NCBI GenBank assembly: GCA_963530615.1
Contig: CAUSDX010000008.1
Location: 10,471 to 74,470, forward strand
Direction of reading: 5' to 3'
Source: JABCPE02 sp963530615
GTDB lineage: Bacteria; Bacteroidota; Bacteroidia; Flavobacteriales; Weeksellaceae
DNA: 64,000 nt
Both the position numbers and the translations under genes were made by a program. Positions 26,278-35,826 of the stretch are shown here, piece after piece (positions within the stretch are counted from its first letter, which is position 1; the number at the start of each line of letters is the position of its first letter). The notes under the pieces are model-generated. The model was not told the origin of the DNA, did no database searches, and was given only the letters and a program-made list of their open reading frames with translations.

Positions 26278-29082
26278 TTAATGTGCATCTAACCAATTAT
26301 CAGCAACGCCTACTTCCGTAAGTAATGGAACTTGAGTAGCATATGCTGTTTCCATCTGAGTTTTAATCAATATTTTTGCAGTTTCTATCTCATCTATTGA
26401 AGTTTCAAAAATTAATTCATCATGCACTTGCAAAAGCATCTTTGTTTCCATTTTCTGATTTTCTAATTCTCGGTCTATATTTATCATCGCTAATTTAATA
26501 ATATCAGCTGCTGAACCTTGTATTGGTGCATTGATAGCATTTCTTTCAGCATGACCTTTCACTACAAAATTAGCCGAATTAATATCCTTCAAATATCGTT
26601 TTCTTCCCAAAATAGTTTCTACATATCCATTTTTCCTTGCCGTCATAATTTGTTCGTTCATATACTCTTTTAAACGAGGATAAGTTTCAAAATAAGCATC
26701 TATCATCTGTTTTGCTTCTGTACGAGAAAGACCTGTTTGCTCACTCAATCCAAATGAAGAAACACCATAGATAATTCCAAAATTCACAGTTTTTGCTTGA
26801 CTTCGTTGCAATTTTGTAACTGCGTTTAGAGGTATATTAAATAACTTTGCAGCTGTAGAAGCATGAATATCCTCTCCTTTTTGGAATGCCTCTATCATGT
26901 TTTTTTCTCCAGAAATCTCAGCAATAAGTCTTAACTCTATTTGAGAATAGTCTGCTGAAATAATTTTTTTACCCTCTGATGCTATAAACGCCGCACGAAC
27001 TTGTTGCCCTCGTAATGTTCTAATAGGAATATTTTGTAAATTGGGATTTACACTGGACAATCTTCCTGTAGCCGCTACAGTTTGCATAAAATTGGTATGA
27101 ATTCTACCTGTTTTTTCATTCACTTGCATCGGCAAAGCATCTACATAAGTAGATTTTAATTTTTGATAAGTCCTATATTCTAAAATATGCTTAATGATTT
27201 CATGTTTTGATTCTAATTTTTGTAAAACTTCTTCCGATGTTGAATATTGTCCCGTTTTTGTTTTCTTTGCTTTTGCGTCTAGTTTTAATTTTTCAAATAA
27301 AATTTCTCCAAGCTGTTTGGGTGAATTCAAATTAAATTCCTCCTCTGAAAATTCAAATATTTTCTTTTCTAAATTCTTTAAATCATTCTCTAATTCCAAA
27401 CTTTCTTTTTTCAAACATTCTTTATCTAAAGAAATTCCTACCAATTCCATTTTTGCCAAAACTTTCATTAATGGCATTTCTATCCGATAAAAAAGATTTT
27501 CTATATTTTCTTCTTTTAATTTTTGCTCAAAAATCTCATAAAGTTGAAATGTTACATCTGCATCTTCTGCTGCATAATCGGTTTGCTGCTTCAATGAAAC
27601 CGAACGCAAATTCCCTTGGTTTTTTCCTTTTTTACCGATTAAACTTTCTATTGAAATAGGAGTATAATTAAGATATATTTCTGATAAATAATCCATTCCA
27701 TGCTTCATATCTGGATTAATCAGATAGTGAGCAATCATAGTATCAAAAATAGCTCCTTGTACCTCTATATCATAATTTTTCAATACTTTATAATCATATT
27801 TAATATTATGAGCTATTTTAAGTATATTTTTTTCTTCAAAAAATGGTCGGAAAATTTCTAAAGTTTTCTTAGCTTCTTCTTGATTTTCAGAAATAGGAAT
27901 ATAATAGGCTAATCCTTTTTTATAGCTAAAACTCAACCCTATAAGTTCCGCCTCTGTCTCTTCCAAAGAGGTCGTTTCTGTATCAAAACAAACTGCTTTT
28001 TGACTCAATAAATTCTCCACCAAAACCCTCTGTGCCTTAGGAGAATTTATGTACTGATAAACTTTATCCGTATTTTCAATATTTAATTTTTGAGATGATA
28101 AATCTTCCCCTAATTCAGAAAATAAATCCAATTGCCTTGGAGTTTCTTCCTTCTTTTTAGAGATTTCAAAATCTTTATTCTCTATTTTTACTTCTTGATA
28201 ATCAAAAATTTTAACTAAATTATCATATAACCTCCTGAATTCTATCTCTTCAAAAATATCCTTCAATTTGTCAAAATCTGGTCTTTCTAAATGATATTTT
28301 TCATATTCAAAATCTATCGGAGCATCTATTAAAATCGTTGCCAATTTTTTAGAAAGTAAACCTCTCTCAGCTGAAGCCTCTATTTTTTCTTTAAGCTTTC
28401 CTTTAAGTTTATCTGTATTTGCTAAAAGATTTTCCATAGAACCAAATTCCTTCAAAAATTTTTTAGCAGTTTTCTCCCCCACTCCCTCCAATCCAGGAAT
28501 ATTATCTACTGAATCCCCCATCATTCCAAGGAAATCTATAACTTGTTTTGGATTTTCTATCTCATATTTTTCTAAAACCTCTGGTACTCCTAAAATTTCA
28601 ATATCACTCCCTTTTGATGCAGGCTTATAAATTTTAATTTTATCCGTAACCAATTGAGCAAAATCTTTATCTGGTGTTACCATAAACACTTGAAAATCTT
28701 GCTTTTCTGCTTTTACTGCAATCGTCCCTATCACATCATCAGCTTCATATCCCTCCACTCCAAGGATAGGAATATGCATGTTTTCCAATATTCTGTGTAT
28801 GTAAGGAACTGCTACCTTTATAGCCTCAGGAGTTTCCGCTCTATTTGCTTTATACTCTGCGAAATCTTCCGTTCTTACACTTGCTTTTCCTACATCAAAA
28901 ACTACTGCCAAATGACTTGGTTTTTCTCTTTTTATTAGCTCTATTAAAGAATTTGTAAATCCAAAAATAGCTGATGTATCAAGTCCCTTACTGGTTAATC
29001 TCGGATTTTTAATAAATGCATAATACCCCCGAAAAATCATTGCATAAGCATCTATCAAATATAATCTTTTATCTTCTATCAT
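26278..29082 (-). CDS. polA: DNA polymerase I
   Basis: 934 residues. The 5' nuclease domain covers about 1-290 (YLIDAYAMIFRGYYAF, GYEADDVIGT, GDSVDNIPGLEGVGEKTA). The 3'-5' exonuclease domain (about 335-520) keeps its first metal motif CFDTETTSL, so proofreading is probably intact. The polymerase domain has motif A (SADYSQIELR), motif B (RSQAKTVNFGIIYG) and motif C (QVHDELIFE). It fills gaps and removes RNA primers. Length is normal. Confidence 0.97.
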   Translation of the reverse strand: MIEDKRLYLIDAYAMIFRGYYAFIKNPRLTSKGLDTSAIFGFTNSLIELIKREKPSHLAVVFDVGKASVRTEDFAEYKANRAETPEAIKVAVPYIHRILENMHIPILGVEGYEADDVIGTIAVKAEKQDFQVFMVTPDKDFAQLVTDKIKIYKPASKGSDIEILGVPEVLEKYEIENPKQVIDFLGMMGDSVDNIPGLEGVGEKTAKKFLKEFGSMENLLANTDKLKGKLKEKIEASAERGLLSKKLATILIDAPIDFEYEKYHLERPDFDKLKDIFEEIEFRRLYDNLVKIFDYQEVKIENKDFEISKKKEETPRQLDLFSELGEDLSSQKLNIENTDKVYQYINSPKAQRVLVENLLSQKAVCFDTETTSLEETEAELIGLSFSYKKGLAYYIPISENQEEAKKTLEIFRPFFEEKNILKIAHNIKYDYKVLKNYDIEVQGAIFDTMIAHYLINPDMKHGMDYLSEIYLNYTPISIESLIGKKGKNQGNLRSVSLKQQTDYAAEDADVTFQLYEIFEQKLKEENIENLFYRIEMPLMKVLAKMELVGISLDKECLKKESLELENDLKNLEKKIFEFSEEEFNLNSPKQLGEILFEKLKLDAKAKKTKTGQYSTSEEVLQKLESKHEIIKHILEYRTYQKLKSTYVDALPMQVNEKTGRIHTNFMQTVAATGRLSSVNPNLQNIPIRTLRGQQVRAAFIASEGKKIISADYSQIELRLIAEISGEKNMIEAFQKGEDIHASTAAKLFNIPLNAVTKLQRSQAKTVNFGIIYGVSSFGLSEQTGLSRTEAKQMIDAYFETYPRLKEYMNEQIMTARKNGYVETILGRKRYLKDINSANFVVKGHAERNAINAPIQGSAADIIKLAMINIDRELENQKMETKMLLQVHDELIFETSIDEIETAKILIKTQMETAYATQVPLLTEVGVADNWLDAH

Positions 29083-29117
29083 TTTTATTTGTTATTTTTT
29101 ATGATTAAATTGGTTTT

Positions 29118-30353
29118 TTACTTAAAAGTCATCTGCATTACCTCCAAATCAAACTCTGCAGCAGCTGTCAAAATATGGTCAAAAATATCTGCTTGAATCT
29201 GCTCATAATCCTCCATTCCTGATTTATTCGCAAAACAATAAATCTCCAAGGGCATACCTTGAGGAGTAATTTCCATTTGTCTAACTAAAAGTAAATCCTT
29301 TTGTGAAACATTAGGATTATTTTTAAGATAACTCAGCGTATAATTTCTAAAAACTCCAATATTCGTCAATTGTCTACCATTAATCATATGCTGTCCATTT
29401 ATTAAACTTTCTCGTTCTCTCTTAATTTCTTGATAACGATTTTCCAAATATTCAGAAATCAAATTTATATCTCGTAAGCGTTCATAAAGTTCATCATTTA
29501 TAAACTTAAAGGATTTAATATTAAAATATATAGACCTTTTTATTCTTTTTTGATTTCCGTCATACATCACTTGTATATTTTTAATCTCCGTACTAAGTAA
29601 ATCATAAGTAGGAATAGTAGATATTGTCTTATCAAAATTAAGAATCTTGGTCGTTAAAAGATTAATTTCTTTGATATTACCCTCTATATCATATTTTTTA
29701 ATACCGACCCAATCTCCTACCTTCAAATTCTTGGATACTGAAACATGAATCCCCGTTACCAATCCTAAAATAGTATCTCTAAATACCAATAATAATAAAG
29801 CCGTAAAAGCTCCTACATATCCTAAAATACCTGCAACTTCTACACCTAAAATTTTAGAAATTAAAAAGATAGCAACGATAATATACCCCAGCAATTTCAT
29901 GGTGTCATAAATAGCCCTAAATGCCGTTACTCGGTATTGATTATTCGTTAGAACATAATACCGCTCTACGGATTTCAGCAACTTATCCACCAATTTTATC
30001 AATACATAACCTCCTATACAAGCTATCATAAAATGTAGAATAAGATAACTTTTAGGATGCCTCCAAAACACCTCTTCTATAAAAAAATCTGCAAAAACCC
30101 ATGGCAAAAAACGGATAAAAGAAACATGTACCTCCGTTTCTATTAGTGCCTGAATCCATCTATTCTTCTGCTTTACTGATATATACCTTAGTATATACTC
30201 TACTATCTTTCTTACAATAAAATCTAAAAGAATAATAGCCAAAGCCAATAAAATAAACTTAAAAAATATCTGAGCTGATAGCACAAAACCATCGTGAAAA
30301 TAATCTCGTATAAAAAAATGAAGCCAATCGCTAACTTCTTTTAGAATTTTCAT
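29118..30353 (-). CDS. Mechanosensitive ion channel, MscS family (YbdG-like)
   Basis: 411 residues with about five transmembrane helices. The pore-lining helix and start of the beta domain read GILGYVGAFTALLLLVFRDTILGLVTGIHVSVSKNLKVGDWVGI, as in MscS family members. A long soluble C-terminal domain follows. Channels of this type open under membrane tension after osmotic downshift. The length and extended C-terminus are closest to the YbdG group. Confidence 0.88.
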   Translation of the reverse strand: MKILKEVSDWLHFFIRDYFHDGFVLSAQIFFKFILLALAIILLDFIVRKIVEYILRYISVKQKNRWIQALIETEVHVSFIRFLPWVFADFFIEEVFWRHPKSYLILHFMIACIGGYVLIKLVDKLLKSVERYYVLTNNQYRVTAFRAIYDTMKLLGYIIVAIFLISKILGVEVAGILGYVGAFTALLLLVFRDTILGLVTGIHVSVSKNLKVGDWVGIKKYDIEGNIKEINLLTTKILNFDKTISTIPTYDLLSTEIKNIQVMYDGNQKRIKRSIYFNIKSFKFINDELYERLRDINLISEYLENRYQEIKRERESLINGQHMINGRQLTNIGVFRNYTLSYLKNNPNVSQKDLLLVRQMEITPQGMPLEIYCFANKSGMEDYEQIQADIFDHILTAAAEFDLEVMQMTFK

Positions 30354-30436
30354 CTTACCAATATAATTTATAATAAATTTAACTTTTTTATCTTGCTAAA
30401 ACTACTTAAACCAACTTTATTCTATTAAATAAATAC

Positions 30437-31078
30437 TTACCACTCTATTAAATCTTTTCCTTTATCTGATAAATATTGGTTAATTTTAGAAAATGGACGA
30501 CTGCCAAAGAAACCTCTATGTACTGAAAAAGGTGATGGATGTGCCGATTGTAAAATACAATGCTTTTTTATATCAATCAAATGTATTTTCTTCTGAGCAA
30601 AAGCTCCCCAAAGTACAAAAACTATATTTTCCTTTCTTTCTGAAATTTGGCGAATAATATAATCCGTAAAAACCTCCCATCCTAAATTCTTATGAGAATT
30701 AGGCTCATGAGCCCTCACCGTAAGCGTCGCATTAAGCATTAAAACACCTTGCTTTGCCCAATCATCTAATTCATTAGATTCTCTAACAATCCCTAAATCA
30801 CTTTCTAATTCCTTAAAAATATTCTTTAAAGAAGGTGGTGCAGATACTTGATTGGACACCGAAAAGCACAAACCATTCGCTTGATGATGATTATGATAAG
30901 GGTCTTGACCAATAATCACGACTTTTACTTCCTCAAACGGAGTAAGTTCTAATGCTCTAAAAATTTGATTTTTAGGTGGAAAACATTGAGATTCCCGATA
31001 TTCATTTTTTATCTTTTGCCAAAGCTCCGTAAAGTATTCTGTATTTTTTATCGGTTCTAAAACTTCTGTCCAAGTCAT
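30437..31078 (-). CDS. ung: Uracil-DNA glycosylase
   Basis: 213 residues, family 1 UDG. The water-activating motif is GQDPYHNHHQANGLCFSV (catalytic Asp), and the leucine-loop motif is HPSPFSVHRGFFGSRPFS, with Phe in place of the commoner Leu after HPSP. It removes uracil from DNA to start base excision repair. It lies just downstream of mutS2 on the same strand. Confidence 0.96.
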   Translation of the reverse strand: MTWTEVLEPIKNTEYFTELWQKIKNEYRESQCFPPKNQIFRALELTPFEEVKVVIIGQDPYHNHHQANGLCFSVSNQVSAPPSLKNIFKELESDLGIVRESNELDDWAKQGVLMLNATLTVRAHEPNSHKNLGWEVFTDYIIRQISERKENIVFVLWGAFAQKKIHLIDIKKHCILQSAHPSPFSVHRGFFGSRPFSKINQYLSDKGKDLIEW

Positions 31079-31102
31079 CTTTTTAATTTTTATACTATGC
31101 CA

Positions 31103-33259
31103 TTATACTCTTTCTATTTCATCAGCACTAATTTGCGTCTTAAAAATTCCATAATTAAGAGTAACTTTATTATTTTTCACATCTATCGTTTCTATAGTAC
31201 CTATGCTTGTACTTCCTATAATACGCACACGCTGTCCTACTTTTAGCCAGACAGCTCTTTCTTTTCTTCGTTGCTCTTTTAGTTTTTCTTCTGTTTCTGT
31301 AATATTTTGAATTACATTTTCTTTCTTCAGCTCCTGAGTTACTTTTTTCTTAATTACCTTTAATTTTTCGGTGGAAATTTTATCCAAATCTTGTGATTTT
31401 TTGAATTTTTCCTGTTCCAAAATCTTCACAAAATCCTTCACCACTTCCTTTCGTGATTTTCCTTTGACATAACTCTCTATGAATGCTTCTATTTTAGTAC
31501 CAAACTGCAATTTTCTATACTCCTCTTCATAAAGTTTTTGGAAATTATAGAGTTTATGTTGTAATTGCTCATTGAGTTTCTGTAAATTCTCTTTCTTATT
31601 CTGAGTAGACTCTCTTTTTTCTGCTAAATCTGACTTTAATTTTTCTACCTCAAACTTCTCTTGTTGCAGTTTCACAATCGTTTTATCCAGATTCACCACA
31701 TCTTTTTCTACCTTTTTCTTCGCAGAGTGAATAATAAATCTTGGAATGTTATTCTTCTCTGCCACCTCAAAAGTAAAGGAACTCCCTGCCTGACCGATTT
31801 CTAATTTATACATCGGTTCAAGAGTTTCTTCATCAAAAAGCATCGCTGCATTTTGTGCATGAGGCAGTTGCTCCACCCTCAATTTTATATTCGTATAATG
31901 GGTCGTAATAATGGCAAAACTTTTCTTCTCATAAAAAAACTCCAAGAATGATTCTGCCAAAGCTCCTCCTAATTCAGGATCTGAACCTGTCCCAAATTCA
32001 TCAATCAAAAGCAAGGTATTTTCATCGGCTTCACGGACTATCCTACTCATCTTCCTCAAACGAGAAGAATAAGTAGAAAGATGATTCTCAATGGACTGAT
32101 TATCGCCAATATCCGTCATCAATTTATCAAAGAAAAACATCTCACTTCTATGATGCACAGGCACTAAAATCCCTGACTGAAGCATCACCTGAAGAAGCCC
32201 TAATGTTTTCAAGGTGATAGATTTCCCACCCGCATTAGGCCCCGAGATACAGATAATTCGGTTTTCCTCTGAAAGTTCAAAGCTCTGCGGAAAAATCTCC
32301 TTATTCTCTTCTTTATTCTTTATCCAAAGCAAAGGATGAAAAGCCTGAACCAATTTAAGAGATTTATGCTGGTTAATCTTCGGCATAATACCTCCTACTC
32401 TCTCCGCAAACTTGGACTTCGCTCTTGTCAGGTCAAGGTCAAAAATGTAATCCTGATAATCTGCTAATTGAGGCTTAAAAACAGAAATATCTGCCGTCAG
32501 TTTTCTTAAAATGCGGTCTATTTCTCTTTTTTCTGCCTCCTCACTCTCTCGGAGCTGGTAATAATGCTTTACCACACTTTCTGGCTGAATATAAGTAATA
32601 GAACCCGTTTTAGAAACACTCAAAACTCTCCCCGAAACTCTCTTCTTAAACCCTGACTTCACCGCCAAAACCCTTTGATCATCAATGATACTCTCGCGGA
32701 TTTCATCTAAAAAATCTTGCTGAGCATAATAATTCAAAGACTTATTAAAATTCTCCTGAATCATTCTCTTTGAAGTAGCAATCTCCTCCCTAATCTCTTT
32801 CAACAAAGGAGAAGCATCATTCTTAACATCACCGAAACGATTAAAAACCAAAGAAATTTTATCAATAATCTCCTTCCTAAAATCCAAATACCTCACCGCC
32901 TCTGCTAAATGAGGAAACTGTTCCTCAAACTTTGCAAAAAAAGCCTGAAGCCTACCCACCTGCTCCGTGATTTTACGAATCTTAAAAAATGATGATGCCT
33001 CTAAACGATAATTTTCTATCATCATTCGCTGGATTTCTTCCTCTATATCCTCATATTCATCAAACGGAATCACATTTTCACTCTCATAAGAGCTTAAAAA
33101 TTCTGATGTTTTCTTTAACGATAACTCTGCCCCCTCTCTCTCTATAGGAAAAATAGATAAAATCTTCTCCGAAACCTTAGGAGAGTAAGCATTAGGAGCA
33201 ATTTCTTCCAATAACTTTGGAAACTCCAATTCCTCTAAATGTTCTTGTAGTATTTGCAC
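31103..33259 (-). CDS. mutS2: MutS2-family ATPase without Smr domain
   Basis: 718 residues. N-terminal helical clamp-like region, then the ABC-type ATPase with Walker A ISGPNAGGKSITLKT (about 330), the signature region and Walker B LLIDEFGTGSDPELGG, then a long coiled coil (about 500-660). The protein ends in a small beta module (VGQRVRIIGSTSIGTIETID...). Classical MutS2 is about 780 residues with a C-terminal Smr nuclease; that part is absent here. MutS2 acts on recombination intermediates or collided ribosomes in other bacteria. Without Smr, nicking activity would need a partner. Confidence 0.9.
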   Translation of the reverse strand: MQILQEHLEELEFPKLLEEIAPNAYSPKVSEKILSIFPIEREGAELSLKKTSEFLSSYESENVIPFDEYEDIEEEIQRMMIENYRLEASSFFKIRKITEQVGRLQAFFAKFEEQFPHLAEAVRYLDFRKEIIDKISLVFNRFGDVKNDASPLLKEIREEIATSKRMIQENFNKSLNYYAQQDFLDEIRESIIDDQRVLAVKSGFKKRVSGRVLSVSKTGSITYIQPESVVKHYYQLRESEEAEKREIDRILRKLTADISVFKPQLADYQDYIFDLDLTRAKSKFAERVGGIMPKINQHKSLKLVQAFHPLLWIKNKEENKEIFPQSFELSEENRIICISGPNAGGKSITLKTLGLLQVMLQSGILVPVHHRSEMFFFDKLMTDIGDNQSIENHLSTYSSRLRKMSRIVREADENTLLLIDEFGTGSDPELGGALAESFLEFFYEKKSFAIITTHYTNIKLRVEQLPHAQNAAMLFDEETLEPMYKLEIGQAGSSFTFEVAEKNNIPRFIIHSAKKKVEKDVVNLDKTIVKLQQEKFEVEKLKSDLAEKRESTQNKKENLQKLNEQLQHKLYNFQKLYEEEYRKLQFGTKIEAFIESYVKGKSRKEVVKDFVKILEQEKFKKSQDLDKISTEKLKVIKKKVTQELKKENVIQNITETEEKLKEQRRKERAVWLKVGQRVRIIGSTSIGTIETIDVKNNKVTLNYGIFKTQISADEIERV

Positions 33260-33468
33260 AAGGCAAAGGTAATAAAAAAGAGTAAGGAAAAATGACTAAT
33301 TAAAATTGGAAAATAAATATATTAATTTATTCCCTCCAACAGCTTCTATCAGCCTTCCGTAATGCTTTCAGTGGGCTATTAAACTCTCAACGATACTTTT
33401 AGTAAGGACTTTAATTAAAGATAAACGCTAAAACAAATTATTTTAGCGTTTATCTCATATATAAAATT
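33260..33468. other. Intergenic segment between mutS2 and the BREX end, with possible coding debris
   Basis: No intact gene. On the minus strand, 33297-33400 reads as a short sense-like stretch (KHYGRLIEAVGGNKLIYLF) after a stop codon, which could be leftover coding sequence. The right part contains the hairpin at 33419-33455. I cannot assign the segment to any element. Confidence 0.35.
33419..33455. terminator. Strong intrinsic terminator downstream of the BREX operon
   Basis: A perfect 15-bp stem (AGATAAACGCTAAAA at 33419-33433, TTTTAGCGTTTATCT at 33441-33455) with a 7-nt loop. It stands 14 nt past the stop of the gene remnant and is the first terminator after brxL. Confidence 0.85.
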
Positions 33469-33680
33469 TTAAGATTCTATAACAACAGCAAATGTTTCTT
33501 TTGTAATTTGAACTTGTGTTTTTATATTTATCAATTTTATTGTTCCCTTTAAAACAATACCACCGTCTGGTAAATTTTCAACTATACTTTTATCAGATTC
33601 TGAAATACTCTGATTCAAAACCTATATATATCATTTTCATAAGCACTATTACTATTAGCTTGTATTCTTGCTACTGATAT
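33469..33680 (-). pseudogene. Frame-disrupted gene remnant downstream of brxL
   Basis: Two adjacent sense-like frames on the minus strand join if one T is added to the TTTT run near 33618. The first (33680-33618) reads ISVARIQANSNSAYENDIYR and ends in TGA. The second (33618-33469) starts LNQSISESDKS, continues through NLPDGGIVLKGTIKL, and ends in TAA before the terminator. There is no start codon, and a stop precedes the first frame. I do not recognise the family. It may be a decayed gene left at the island edge, or a single-base sequencing error in a truncated gene. Confidence 0.5.
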
Positions 33681-33706
33681 TTTTTATTGAAAATAAATAT
33701 GCTATA

Positions 33707-35770
33707 CTATTTGACAACTACAATATCAAAAGCTTTACATTTTCTTTTTTCTTGTAATATCTCTGCGATATCCCATCTTCCATTAGTTCTTTGCCAAATA
33801 TCTAATCCTCTTCCCAATATGATTCTCCATCCATTATCACAATTGATATATCTATCATGAGCTGTTTCACTAAACTCATAAGAAAACTCAATGCCAAGCT
33901 CTGATAAAGATTCTGCAATTTCAGTAAAGTTTTGAATACTACCTTCTTTATACTCCTCATCATAATGAGTGATCAGGTGTATCTTTATATAATCAGCTAA
34001 TATATTTTTTTGATATATCAAAGAGCATAACTCTATAAAATTACGGAATTGGTAAGGCATTCTGATATAAGGTTCTTGTATTTCAAAATAATTACTTCCT
34101 GCTAAATATTGTCCAAAGAGCTTTTCATATGAAATATTAATTTGATTTTCCCTTATATTTTTAGTGAAAGTAAATAAATCTTTTTGAGTAGAATCATCTT
34201 CTTCTTGATTTTCTTCATTTTTTGAGGTATCATTATTATTCGCGATAGGAGCTAAAAATCCCCCCTTATCATCATCTTCATATGCTCCATATTCTATTTC
34301 TTCTAATGTATCTACCGTATACAGATTACCTTCTTTATCAAAATACTCAAATTTTACAATATCATCTTTAAAGGTTTCATCCATTTTTTGGAGTTGAAGT
34401 TTTACTCTCTTTCTTCCCTCTATTGCAAAATCTAACATCATTTTTGCCTCTTCTTTGCTAAATTTACCATTAGGAAAAAGTATCTTCACCAACCCTGAAA
34501 ATGTTTTTTCAATTCCTGTTTTATCTCGTGTAGATATAGTCTCTGAAAGGGTAAAATATTCAGTATATGATTTAGCAAAATCTTTCCTTCTTAAGAATCT
34601 TAATATTTCTGCTAAATAATCAACCACGAATCCAAAATCTTCCGTGAATAACTCATTTCGTAATTTTGAAACTTCCCAGCCTGGTATATACATATGCATT
34701 CTATCTAAAAATGCAGTATCATAATATGCTTTAGGAAGAGAAATAAACAAATCTGCGTGTTTCATCATACTCCCTACACTACGGTCGGTATTTCCCACGA
34801 AGACCATAGATGCTTCTGCATATATTACCTCTGTCCCCCTAGAAAAAGATTTATTAGCCATGTAATTTTTCATAATATCCACTAGGCCACTTTCTACTTT
34901 TCTTGATTTCCCTGCAAATTCATCATAAGCCACTACATCCCAATATCCTACTAAACCTATATTCCCCGTCGCATTATTCACAAAAAGTTTTGCCTTTGAG
35001 ACCTCTCCTCCTGATAACAAAATACCATGTGGAGATAATTCTGAAAATATATGTGATTTACCTGTTCCCTTGGGGCCAAGCTCTATCATATTATAATTAT
35101 TTTCAGCAAACGGAATAAGCCTACTAAGCTGTATTAACTTAGACCGCTCATAAAACCCCTCAGGATTTAGCCCCATACTTTGTAGCAGTAAATCCATCCA
35201 TTCTTCTAATGAAAACTCCTCCCGCTGGGCAATATACTCATCAAATAATGAAAACTCCTCCCGCTCATCAAATTTTATATTAGAAATTTGTATAGGTTTC
35301 AACTCTTTAATATTCCAAGGAAGTGTTTTTTCATCATCCACTAGCGCATACCCCACTGTAATCAAACACCAAACTCCTTCCGAAAGAAGTTTAGGATTAT
35401 CCGTAACAAACATTGAATTAATTGGTACTTTATTCAGCCCTAAATTGGTAAAATTAGCTTCATATCGGTTAAGCCTATCATTAAGTTTTACAGAGAGTTT
35501 ATCTATAATTCTATATGCTCCTCTCTCTCTTATTTTAGATTTTACGATCTCTGCTTGATCACGGTGTACAAAGTTCTCTTCTATAATATTTTTCACCTTT
35601 ATAATCCCTTCTTTGATGATTTCTTCATCATTAGAAGAACAATGCTGTCCCAATAAATATTCCAATACATAAGAAGGGACTACAGCATTCCCTTTTAGGA
35701 ACTTCGTGAGATCTTTTCTTACCACTTTTCCTGGAAATCGCTCTATTATTTTATCATTTAGTGTATTCAT
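33707..35770 (-). CDS. brxL: BREX protein BrxL with MITD1-like C-terminal domain in place of Lon domain
   Basis: 687 residues from the chosen start. The N-terminus (IIERFPGKVVRKDLTKFLKG) is the BrxL signature for the DNA-binding part. The AAA+ domain has Walker A LGPKGTGKSH (about 231-240) and Walker B VVAYDEFAG. After an acidic, Asn-rich linker (about 508-527), the last 140 residues (ISYEKLFGQYL, EPYIRMPYQ, AHDRYINCDNGWRIILGRGLD) resemble the phospholipase-D-fold C-terminus of human MITD1, not Lon protease. BrxL forms ring motors on DNA in BREX. An ATG at 35827 overlaps the pglZ stop as TAATG but adds 19 residues outside the family. Confidence 0.88.
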   Translation of the reverse strand: MNTLNDKIIERFPGKVVRKDLTKFLKGNAVVPSYVLEYLLGQHCSSNDEEIIKEGIIKVKNIIEENFVHRDQAEIVKSKIRERGAYRIIDKLSVKLNDRLNRYEANFTNLGLNKVPINSMFVTDNPKLLSEGVWCLITVGYALVDDEKTLPWNIKELKPIQISNIKFDEREEFSLFDEYIAQREEFSLEEWMDLLLQSMGLNPEGFYERSKLIQLSRLIPFAENNYNMIELGPKGTGKSHIFSELSPHGILLSGGEVSKAKLFVNNATGNIGLVGYWDVVAYDEFAGKSRKVESGLVDIMKNYMANKSFSRGTEVIYAEASMVFVGNTDRSVGSMMKHADLFISLPKAYYDTAFLDRMHMYIPGWEVSKLRNELFTEDFGFVVDYLAEILRFLRRKDFAKSYTEYFTLSETISTRDKTGIEKTFSGLVKILFPNGKFSKEEAKMMLDFAIEGRKRVKLQLQKMDETFKDDIVKFEYFDKEGNLYTVDTLEEIEYGAYEDDDKGGFLAPIANNNDTSKNEENQEEDDSTQKDLFTFTKNIRENQINISYEKLFGQYLAGSNYFEIQEPYIRMPYQFRNFIELCSLIYQKNILADYIKIHLITHYDEEYKEGSIQNFTEIAESLSELGIEFSYEFSETAHDRYINCDNGWRIILGRGLDIWQRTNGRWDIAEILQEKRKCKAFDIVVVK
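35207..35265 (-). repeat. 39-bp tandem duplication inside brxL
   Basis: An identical 20-bp segment occurs at 35207-35226 and 35246-35265, offset by 39 bp (13 codons). It makes the protein carry REEFSL twice just before the ATPase domain. The frame is kept. Confidence 0.75.
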
Positions 35771-35826
35771 TATGTCTTGTTTTTTATATATTGTAAGTTT
35801 TTCATTAAGTATATAGATCAACTCCA

